From: an uncultured Succinatimonas sp.
Lineage (GTDB): Bacteria; Pseudomonadota; Gammaproteobacteria; Enterobacterales; Succinivibrionaceae
Assembly: GCF_905203285.1 (NCBI RefSeq)
Contig: NZ_CAJKVK010000114.1
Span: 1-5,084, forward strand
DNA length: 5,084 nucleotides
Direction: 5' to 3'
Part shown: piece by piece, positions 1-5,084 of the stretch
Numbering within the stretch: position 1 is the first letter of the stretch
Layout: every line of letters starts with the position of its first letter
Translations under genes and position numbers: made by a program
The notes under the pieces: model-generated
Database searches by the model: none
What the model was told of the DNA's origin: nothing
What the model saw: the letters and a program-made list of their open reading frames with translations, nothing else

Positions 1-248
1 ATGGATCCACTGACAATTCATTAAGAATTGCAAATAATTTCTCAAAATCGGATGAATTATCGCGTTTTATAATTTTTAATAAAAAAAATGAAGGCACTTC
101 TTTAACCCGTAATCTAAAGCGTAATATATTTATAATAAAACTAGGATGGAAAATGACAAAACTATATTTAAAGTTAAGATTAAAATCCAAAGAACACCGT
201 TCCAAAATTAAACATTTAAACAATAAAAAATTCACTCTTTTCGATTAA
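1..248 (+). CDS. 3' end of an unidentified gene, partial (start outside window)
   Basis: One + strand frame (first full codon at position 3) stays open for 81 codons and ends at TAA 246-248. In DNA this AT-rich, where stop triplets are frequent, an open frame of that length is unlikely by chance, and the other two + frames close quickly. The visible tail is strongly basic: it starts with a mixed Ser/Asn-rich stretch, then has a hydrophobic patch around RFIIF, and then a Lys/Arg-rich segment containing IFIIKLGWKM and ending KKFTLFD. No domain or catalytic motif is recognisable. Basic C-terminal tails of this kind occur in glycosyltransferases and other polysaccharide enzymes, and the neighbours fit that setting, but this is inference from context only. 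The gene converges on the GT8 gene with 22 bp between the two stop codons. No clear terminator separates them. Confidence 0.68.
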   Translation, partial: GSTDNSLRIANNFSKSDELSRFIIFNKKNEGTSLTRNLKRNIFIIKLGWKMTKLYLKLRLKSKEHRSKIKHLNNKKFTLFD

Positions 249-270
249 CTCCTCTTCTTATATGAAGACT

Positions 271-1281
271 TTATGTGCCTATTAAATTAAACAAGTACAA
301 TGACAAAAAACAACCAATAATTAATATGTTGAATAAAAATGACATCTTTTTTATTTTTTTTATCTTTTTCTTATATTTTTGTTTTTGCTTCTCAAATTCA
401 CTATTTTCTTTCCTATCGTTAAACAAATAAAAAATATGACTAATAAAATTAGACAGCCACAAGTCTCCATCTTTACTAAGCAAATCAAAATATTTGCTTA
501 AATAAAAAACATAACCATTTATATCTTGGGTATGCCCACTTAGTGTTGAGATCAATGACGAATCATTCATTCCAAAGCCTGAGCTTTCATTATTACCGAG
601 CGGTTTCATACCATGAAAATGAATAATAACTGCTTCATCATTGATTCCCCAATATGGTTTCCAATTATAAATTAATGGTAAGAGTTCCATATCTTTAAAA
701 CAAAACTCATTTAAATAACCCTGATCAAACAATCCTTTATTCGTAGGAGTACATTTTTCCATCTTTGAAAAAATCTGTCGACATTTTTCTTTCATACCTT
801 CTATATTTAATAGCAAAACCCCTGCATTAAAATATTTCATTTTTGACACATTCTTATCAAATTCAGGAGCTGCCGCCAAAAATTTAGGTTTCGGCAAATC
901 AGCTAAAACAATATCTTTCAAAAAGATTACATCAATGTCTACATACAGAACATATTTTTCTTCTTTCTCAACAAATGGAATATCTAATCTCATAAACGTT
1001 CCTGACAATTTATGATAGAAATCTTCCTTTTTGACATTTCTTTTTATATGCTCATTTGGGTATATTTTGTCTAAATAACTTTTATGAGAAAACTCATGTT
1101 TAATTATTTCAACTTCAAAAAGTTTAAGTAACTTATAACATTCACTATCTTCAGAACCATCATATAAAGCAACTATCTCTAAACTTGTATTTTTCCTTGC
1201 AGATACTAATGTTGCTTCTAATGTTGAAACATATACATCGTTATCGTCATGTGGGGCTGTTAGGCATATATAACACTTCAT
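271..1281 (-). CDS. GT8-family glycosyltransferase with C-terminal membrane anchor
   Basis: The 336-residue protein probably transfers a sugar from a nucleotide-sugar donor onto a surface glycan such as lipopolysaccharide, at the cytoplasmic face of the inner membrane. It has the GT8 (GT-A fold) landmarks in order: an N-terminal strand MKCYICLTAP followed by the ATLVSARKNT helix; the metal-binding DxD motif as VDID (DID at 115-117) after KYVLY; the FNAGVLLLN block at 151-159; FDQGYLN at 185-191; and HFHGMKPL at 221-228, matching the family's H-x-x-G-x-x-K-P-W-type motif with Leu for Trp. These belong to the family that includes LgtC and the WaaI/WaaJ-type LPS transferases. Donor and acceptor cannot be read from sequence. 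After about residue 290 comes a Lys-rich linker and then one hydrophobic segment (about 314-333) ending six residues or fewer from the C-terminus. There is no signal peptide. The ATG is supported by a GAG at 1290-1292, 8 bases upstream. It is divergent from mutS and very AT-rich at its 3' end. Confidence 0.92.
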   Translation of the reverse strand: MKCYICLTAPHDDNDVYVSTLEATLVSARKNTSLEIVALYDGSEDSECYKLLKLFEVEIIKHEFSHKSYLDKIYPNEHIKRNVKKEDFYHKLSGTFMRLDIPFVEKEEKYVLYVDIDVIFLKDIVLADLPKPKFLAAAPEFDKNVSKMKYFNAGVLLLNIEGMKEKCRQIFSKMEKCTPTNKGLFDQGYLNEFCFKDMELLPLIYNWKPYWGINDEAVIIHFHGMKPLGNNESSGFGMNDSSLISTLSGHTQDINGYVFYLSKYFDLLSKDGDLWLSNFISHIFYLFNDRKENSEFEKQKQKYKKKIKKIKKMSFLFNILIIGCFLSLYLFNLIGT

Positions 1282-1289
1282 TTTATTTA

Positions 1290-1292
1290 CTC
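1290..1292 (-). promoter_or_regulatory. Weak ribosome binding site of the GT8 gene
   Basis: On the - strand a GAG lies in the context TGAGTAAATAAA, with 8 bases between it and the ATG at 1281. It is a short match to the anti-Shine-Dalgarno sequence, but well spaced, and it supports this start codon. No longer purine-rich element is present nearby. Confidence 0.4.
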
Positions 1293-1317
1293 ATTATCAA
1301 AATATTCAAAAGCATTT

Positions 1318-1330
1318 TTATTACTAATAA
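1318..1330. repeat. 13-bp perfect dyad between the divergent genes
   Basis: The sequence TTATTA-C-TAATAA is a perfect inverted repeat with a one-base centre. It starts 37 bases upstream of the GT8 start codon and lies downstream of that gene's candidate -10, inside its presumed leader. Its position would suit a repressor operator, but it contains only A and T apart from the centre base, and such dyads arise easily in this composition. Confidence 0.25.
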
Positions 1331-1358
1331 CTGCTGTTATATACACCCACATTCACTC

Positions 1359-1364
1359 ATTATA
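1359..1364 (-). promoter_or_regulatory. Candidate -10 element for the GT8 gene
   Basis: The - strand reads TATAAT here, a perfect sigma-70 -10 hexamer, 77 bases upstream of the GT8 start codon. No good -35 hexamer sits 16-18 bases further upstream; the best sequences there are GTGAAG or TGAAGG. Perfect TATAAT matches are common by chance in DNA this AT-rich, so this is a candidate only. Confidence 0.3.
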
Positions 1365-1401
1365 TAAATCATTACTGTTTCCTTCACTTATGATTTTTAA
1401 A

Positions 1402-1437
1402 TAAATTTCAGCTAAATTTTTTGCAAGTTATAAATTT
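1402..1437. repeat. Three direct copies of TAAATTT in the mutS upstream region
   Basis: TAAATTT occurs at 1402-1408, 1413-1419 and 1431-1437, with start-to-start distances of 11 and 18 bases. The second and third copies extend by one more T. The first step is about one helical turn. The cluster lies upstream of the candidate mutS promoter and could act as curved or UP-element-like AT-rich DNA, or be chance in a very AT-rich spacer. Confidence 0.3.
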
Positions 1438-1461
1438 TAGTCCATAATTATAAGTTAATAT

Positions 1462-1490
1462 TTTTCTCTAAAGTTAAAAATAAGTATACT
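1462..1490 (+). promoter_or_regulatory. Candidate mutS promoter
   Basis: TATACT at 1485-1490 is a near-consensus sigma-70 -10 hexamer that would give a leader of about 40 bases before the mutS ATG. The -35 position 17 bases upstream (1462-1467, TTTTCT) is poor. An alternative pair is TTGCAA at 1421-1426 with CATAAT at 1443-1448, spacer 16, which has a better -35 and gives a leader of roughly 80 bases. Either would drive mutS and, by read-through, the gene behind it. The sequence alone cannot decide between them. Confidence 0.35.
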
Positions 1491-1517
1491 CAAAAAGCAA
1501 ATAATTAAAACTCTTAA

Positions 1518-1522
1518 TAAGG
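1518..1522 (+). promoter_or_regulatory. mutS ribosome binding site
   Basis: TAAGG matches the 5' half of the full Shine-Dalgarno consensus TAAGGAGGTGA. Fourteen bases separate it from the ATG at 1537. Because it pairs with the 3'-most part of the anti-SD, the aligned spacing is normal. It supports the chosen mutS start, as does the protein alignment, which begins with the usual short N-terminal extension before TPMMRQYL. Confidence 0.5.
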
Positions 1523-1536
1523 TAAGAAAATCATAA

Positions 1537-4140
1537 ATGAGCACTTCGTCAGAAAAAGTTACGCCGATGATGCGTCAATACCTTGAAATTAAACAAAAAT
1601 ATCCAGACACTTTAGTTTTTTATCGTCTTGGCGATTTTTATGAGCTCTTTTATGATGACGCAAAAAAAGCATCAGAATTACTCGATCTTACCTTAACTCG
1701 CCGAGGAACCAATAACGGCGATCCAATTCCTATGGCAGGTGTCCCTTTTCACTCTGTTGAAGGATATCTTGCAAAACTTATAAAACTTGGAGAATCTGCC
1801 GTAATCTGTGAGCAAATAGGAGATCCTGCCACAACTAAAGGAATGATGATTAGAAAAGTTTCAAAAATCATCACTCCGGGAACAGTCACAGATGAAGGAA
1901 TAGCTCCTGATCGCACTGACAATCAAATTGCGAGTATTTTTAAAGGAAAAAGATATTACGGATTTGCAGCATTAAGTCTTGGTTCCGGAAAATTTAAAAC
2001 TACTATTGCGGCAAATGAAAAAAACCTAAGGTTACTTCTTGATAAAAACGCACCGGTTGAAATTCTTATACCTGAAAATCTTAAAATCGCAAGTAATCTT
2101 TTAAACGATATAGTTTGTAAAAAGCAACTTGCTCCTTGGTATTTTGATTTTCAAGTCTCATATAATCTTTTATGCAAACAATTCGGGACAAATAGTTTAA
2201 TCGGTTTTGATATTGAAGACTTAGATGAAGGTATTTGTGCGGCTGGAGCTCTTCTTGCCTATGTAAAAGATACGCAAAACGTTTCTTTACAACATATAAA
2301 ATCAATAAGTCGTGATGAAAATTCTGCATCTGTTATTTTAGATAAATGCGCTCAGCGTAATCTTGAGCTTTTAACTAACTTACGCGGAGAATCTCGTGGT
2401 TCATTATTAAGCATTTTAGATAAAACTCATACAGCAATGGGAAGCCGACTATTAAAACGTTTTATAGTAGAACCGTCACGTAACAATCAAATAATTGAAA
2501 ATCGACTAAACCTTGTTGAGGAGCTTATAAATTCATCAGAAAAAGATAATTTAAGGAAGTATTTAAGCGAAATCGGTGATTTAGAAAGAATAACCGCCCG
2601 TATCGGCTTAAATTCAGCTAGACCGCGTGATCTAGCAAAATTACGCGAAGCCCTATCTTTAACCCCACAAATTAAAGATTCTTTAAATTTCATTGAAGGA
2701 GCAATCGTCAAAGCATTTAATGATAAATTAAATCCGCTGCCGCAAATTTATGAACTACTCTATAAAGCTATAGCTCCTGAGCCTGCTGCTTTATTAAGAG
2801 AAGGAAACGTTATAGCTGACGGCTACAATACAGAGCTTGATGAACTTCGAGAGCTGATGTCAGGTTCGGCTAAAATTCTTAAAGAAATTGAAGATAGAGA
2901 AAAACTTCGTACCGGAATCTCATCACTTAAGGTAAATTTTAATCAGGTACATGGTTATTACATAGATATTCCTAAAACTCACTCTGCAAAAGTTCCTGAA
3001 GATTACATAAGACGTCAGACTTTAAAAAATAACGAGCGTTTTATAACTCCAGAACTAAAAGAGCTTGAAGAAAAAACCTTAAACGCTCAAAGCAGATCTC
3101 TTATTATTGAAAAAGAACTTTATGAAGATATCCTGCAAAAGCTGCAGCAAAACTTAAGTGAGCTTACTAATCTTGCGTCATCGCTATCATTTCTTGATGT
3201 TATTTTATCTTTTGCCAAAGTTGCGGAAAGCAATAACTACACCCGTCCTATTCTTGTAAGTGAATCTTACATTGAAATCAAAGAAGGACGTCATCCTGTA
3301 GTTGAATCGCTATCCGATTCTCCTTTTATGACAAATAATTTAGAGCTTGGAAAGGACAAGCGTATTACCATAATTTCAGGACCTAATATGGGCGGAAAAT
3401 CAACCTTTATGCGCCAAAATGCATTAATTGTAATTATGGCGCGTATCGGCTCATTCGTTCCTGCAAAAAAAGCTGTTATTGGAGATATTGATAGAATTTT
3501 CACCCGCATTGGAGCTTCAGACGATTTAGCATCAGGGCGTTCAACTTTTATGGTTGAAATGGAAGAAACAGCAACTATTCTGAATAACGCCACCTATCAA
3601 AGCTTAGTGTTAATGGATGAGGTCGGACGCGGTACCAGCGGCGAAGAAGGATCTTCTATAGCACAATCTATAGTTGAATATCTTTGCGAAAAATTAAAAC
3701 CGCTTACATTATTTTCAACCCATTACACTGAAGTTACAGATCTTGCCGAAAAGTTCACTAACGCAGAAAACCTTTGTTTTAACGCAGAAGAGAAAAACGG
3801 TCAAATCTATTTTTTATACCACGCAGAAACAGGAAAACAATCAAAATCATTCGGAATTGAAGTAGCAAAACTCGCAGGATTGCCTTATGAAGTGATTAAT
3901 CTTGCATTAAAAAAGCGACAAAAAACAGCGAAAACTCTTATTGAGTCAAAAACTCTTACACAAACAGGAAGACCTCCTGAAAATGTGAGCTCGTCAGTAT
4001 CAGGTAAAAAAGATACTTTTTATAATGAAGAAACAATAAAATATGAAAAGATCATAAATATTTTGAAAAACACAAATCTTGAAAACACGACACCCTTACA
4101 AGCTTTTAAAATTTTAGAAAAAGCTCTGAGCCTTATTTAG
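1537..4140 (+). CDS. mutS: DNA mismatch repair protein MutS
   Basis: MutS binds mismatches and small loops in newly replicated DNA and, on ATP binding, becomes a sliding clamp that recruits MutL. All domains are present in 867 residues (E. coli MutS has 853). The mismatch-binding domain (about 8-115) carries the Phe-x-Glu wedge as F34-Y35-E36 in GDFYELF, plus PMAGVPFHSVE and CEQIGDP. The connector and core lever domains follow. The clamp region includes HGYY (472-475) and RRQTLKN (492-498). The ATPase has Walker A GPNMGGKST (615-623, K621), the signature region DDLASGRSTF (662-671, S669), Walker B LVLMDE (690-695) and the switch His H729 in FSTHY. The C-terminal helices (TPLQAFKILEKALSLI at the end) match the gammaproteobacterial tetramerisation domain. 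Two oddities: GEEG at 702-705 replaces the usual T-Y/F-D-G, and the linker at about 800-840 shows no clear beta-clamp motif. The frame is intact and the gene looks functional. It is divergent from the GT8 gene and 10 bp from the next gene. Confidence 0.99.
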   Translation: MSTSSEKVTPMMRQYLEIKQKYPDTLVFYRLGDFYELFYDDAKKASELLDLTLTRRGTNNGDPIPMAGVPFHSVEGYLAKLIKLGESAVICEQIGDPATTKGMMIRKVSKIITPGTVTDEGIAPDRTDNQIASIFKGKRYYGFAALSLGSGKFKTTIAANEKNLRLLLDKNAPVEILIPENLKIASNLLNDIVCKKQLAPWYFDFQVSYNLLCKQFGTNSLIGFDIEDLDEGICAAGALLAYVKDTQNVSLQHIKSISRDENSASVILDKCAQRNLELLTNLRGESRGSLLSILDKTHTAMGSRLLKRFIVEPSRNNQIIENRLNLVEELINSSEKDNLRKYLSEIGDLERITARIGLNSARPRDLAKLREALSLTPQIKDSLNFIEGAIVKAFNDKLNPLPQIYELLYKAIAPEPAALLREGNVIADGYNTELDELRELMSGSAKILKEIEDREKLRTGISSLKVNFNQVHGYYIDIPKTHSAKVPEDYIRRQTLKNNERFITPELKELEEKTLNAQSRSLIIEKELYEDILQKLQQNLSELTNLASSLSFLDVILSFAKVAESNNYTRPILVSESYIEIKEGRHPVVESLSDSPFMTNNLELGKDKRITIISGPNMGGKSTFMRQNALIVIMARIGSFVPAKKAVIGDIDRIFTRIGASDDLASGRSTFMVEMEETATILNNATYQSLVLMDEVGRGTSGEEGSSIAQSIVEYLCEKLKPLTLFSTHYTEVTDLAEKFTNAENLCFNAEEKNGQIYFLYHAETGKQSKSFGIEVAKLAGLPYEVINLALKKRQKTAKTLIESKTLTQTGRPPENVSSSVSGKKDTFYNEETIKYEKIINILKNTNLENTTPLQAFKILEKALSLI

Positions 4141-4142
4141 GA
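4138..4142 (+). promoter_or_regulatory. Ribosome binding site overlapping the mutS stop
   Basis: TAGGA includes the mutS stop codon TAG (4138-4140) and has 8 bases between it and the ATG at 4151. It fixes the start of the downstream gene and means ribosomes ending mutS translation reach the next initiation site directly, which fits translational coupling within one transcript. Confidence 0.6.
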
Positions 4143-4150
4143 TTTTGAAC

Positions 4151-5084
4151 ATGAAGTACAATGATATTAAACTTACTTTTATATCTCAGACAGCAAAAAC
4201 TACTGACGAAATTTTTCCGTTTATTCAAAAAGTATTACCAAATTGCACTGTAAAAAAATCACTCTCTCAAATTAAACTTAAGAGCTTATTACAGCCGAGC
4301 ACTTTTTTTTATTATAAAAGCTCAGATATAAAAACCTTCAAAGATCGCTTAATGTCCTTAATAATAACGTTGTTAGGGAAAAATTTTCGTTCTCGATTGT
4401 GTTCATACAAAAAAATTATAAAAAGTCATCTGCTTGAAGAAAACAGCCCCTATAAATTTATAGTATACGGATACCACATATATGATTTATTCTCTATTAA
4501 TACCTCAAACCTAAAAGAAAAAAGTTTTATTTTTAGTCTTGATGGCATCTATACCTTATATTTATGGCAATTAGAGCTTCTAAAACAAAAAATTAAGCAC
4601 CAAATTAATCCAAATACTAAATGTTGCGTTGTTTATAATTGCTTTTCTTTTCCTTTTTTAAAATTTTTACAAATCATTTATCCTAATGCTCGGATCATTT
4701 CTCGCTATCATGACATGATTCAAAAAGATAAACATAAAAGATTTATTAAAAAAGCTAAAAAGATTACTAATTGCTATTTTGAAAGTTACTCGCAAAAAAA
4801 CGCTGAAGAGTTAAATATAAATTATTGGCCCAACAGTGTTGATTTTATCACCGTTCAAAATAAATATTTATCTTCAACAAGTAAAACTTTTGATCTTTAC
4901 TTCTTAGGAGTTGCTGATAATAAAAGGCTTAATTTCTTAAAAGATTTAATTTACACATTATGTAAACAACAAATCAAATTTCATATTGACGCAGTTGTCT
5001 TTGACAAAAAAAATAGAGAAAACATCAAAAATTTATTGATGAAAATTGTTAATAATCATAATTCTTCTTCAATAATTGAGGTTG
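4151..5084 (+). CDS. Putative surface-polysaccharide/LPS glycosyltransferase, 5' part (runs off window)
   Basis: An open frame of 311 codons starts at ATG 4151 and has no stop before the window ends. The protein has no signal peptide or transmembrane segment, which fits a cytoplasmic or membrane-peripheral enzyme. Visible blocks are YKFIVYGYHIYDLF (101-114), SFIFSLDGIYTLYLW (125-139), an Asn-Ala-Arg strand leading to RYHDMI (185-190), a Lys-rich helix at 191-205, NYWPNSVDF (224-232), and DLYFLGVADNKRLNFLKDLI (248-267) followed by KFHIDAVV. The last part, a D-x-x-F-x-G strand then a basic K/R-R-L helix, resembles the start of the C-terminal Rossmann domain in GT-B-like enzymes from capsule and LPS loci. 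That resemblance is from memory, not a search. Donor and acceptor are unknown. The decisive C-terminal donor-binding Glu region is not in the window. The gene is very AT-rich and follows mutS by 10 bp with no terminator between them. Confidence 0.72.
   Translation, partial: MKYNDIKLTFISQTAKTTDEIFPFIQKVLPNCTVKKSLSQIKLKSLLQPSTFFYYKSSDIKTFKDRLMSLIITLLGKNFRSRLCSYKKIIKSHLLEENSPYKFIVYGYHIYDLFSINTSNLKEKSFIFSLDGIYTLYLWQLELLKQKIKHQINPNTKCCVVYNCFSFPFLKFLQIIYPNARIISRYHDMIQKDKHKRFIKKAKKITNCYFESYSQKNAEELNINYWPNSVDFITVQNKYLSSTSKTFDLYFLGVADNKRLNFLKDLIYTLCKQQIKFHIDAVVFDKKNRENIKNLLMKIVNNHNSSSIIEV

Noticed and set aside
1..24. ATG at position 1 as a gene start.
   Set aside because: That frame closes at a TAA after seven codons. 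The supported coding frame is the one starting at position 3.
253..268. Possible bidirectional terminator between the two convergent genes (TCTTC-TTATAT-GAAGA hairpin).
   Set aside because: The stem is only five base pairs with little G+C, and neither strand has a following T-run.
347..380. T-rich stretch on the + strand resembling a terminator tail.
   Set aside because: It is the complement of Lys/Ile codons in the GT8 C-terminal linker and has no preceding GC-rich stem.
1185..1367. 60-codon + strand open frame reaching into the intergenic region.
   Set aside because: Most of it lies opposite the well-supported GT8 start region, it has no ribosome binding site, and its composition looks like antisense of AT-rich coding DNA.
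2081..3593. Three - strand open frames of 74-100 codons inside mutS.
   Set aside because: They lie antisense to strongly conserved MutS coding sequence, lack recognisable motifs and are explained as shadows of its codon pattern.
3640..3651. Sequencing error or frameshift as the cause of the odd GEEG residues in MutS.
   Set aside because: The frame is the same before and after, both flanks align residue for residue with MutS, and a compensated double frameshift within twelve bases is less likely than substitution.
1..5084. Mobile element, CRISPR array, tRNA or defence system.
   Set aside because: No transposase or integrase motifs, no regularly spaced repeats, no tRNA-like cloverleaf and no defence-type domains were seen on either strand.

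Overview
This window is AT-rich bacterial DNA. It carries one complete housekeeping gene, mutS (DNA mismatch repair), between genes that look like cell-surface polysaccharide or lipopolysaccharide synthesis genes. The MutS protein (867 residues) resembles gammaproteobacterial MutS along its whole length, including the C-terminal tetramerisation helices. An AT-rich gammaproteobacterium is therefore the best guess, for example a host-associated or gut lineage such as the Succinivibrionaceae. The genus is a weak inference from memory of sequence style, not from a search.

Layout from left to right: (1) positions 1-248, + strand, the last 81 codons of an unidentified gene that begins upstream of the window; (2) positions 271-1281, - strand, a complete GT8-type glycosyltransferase with a C-terminal membrane anchor, convergent with the first gene and 22 bp from it; (3) positions 1282-1536, a 255-bp divergent intergenic region with candidate promoters for both flanking genes, a short dyad and repeated AT-rich heptamers; (4) positions 1537-4140, + strand, mutS; (5) positions 4151-5084, + strand, the first 311 codons of a gene that runs off the window. 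Gene 5 resembles a surface-polysaccharide glycosyltransferase. It begins 10 bp after the mutS stop, and its ribosome binding site overlaps that stop codon.

MutS recognises base mismatches and starts their repair with MutL, which is not in the window. The flanking genes probably add sugars to a surface glycan. No biochemical link between the two functions is visible. The link is positional: mutS and the downstream gene look co-transcribed. The flanking genes are clearly more AT-rich than the conserved part of mutS, as expected for a variable glycan locus placed around a core gene.

I see no tRNA, rRNA, CRISPR array, insertion sequence or clear Rho-independent terminator. I found no convincing new biological system. 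The most distinctive observations are an altered D-loop just after Walker B in MutS (Gly-Glu-Glu-Gly where Thr-Tyr/Phe-Asp-Gly is usual), the apparent lack of a beta-clamp motif in its C-terminal linker, the tight mutS-glycosyltransferase coupling, and the C-terminal anchor of the GT8 protein, encoded over A-rich tracts.
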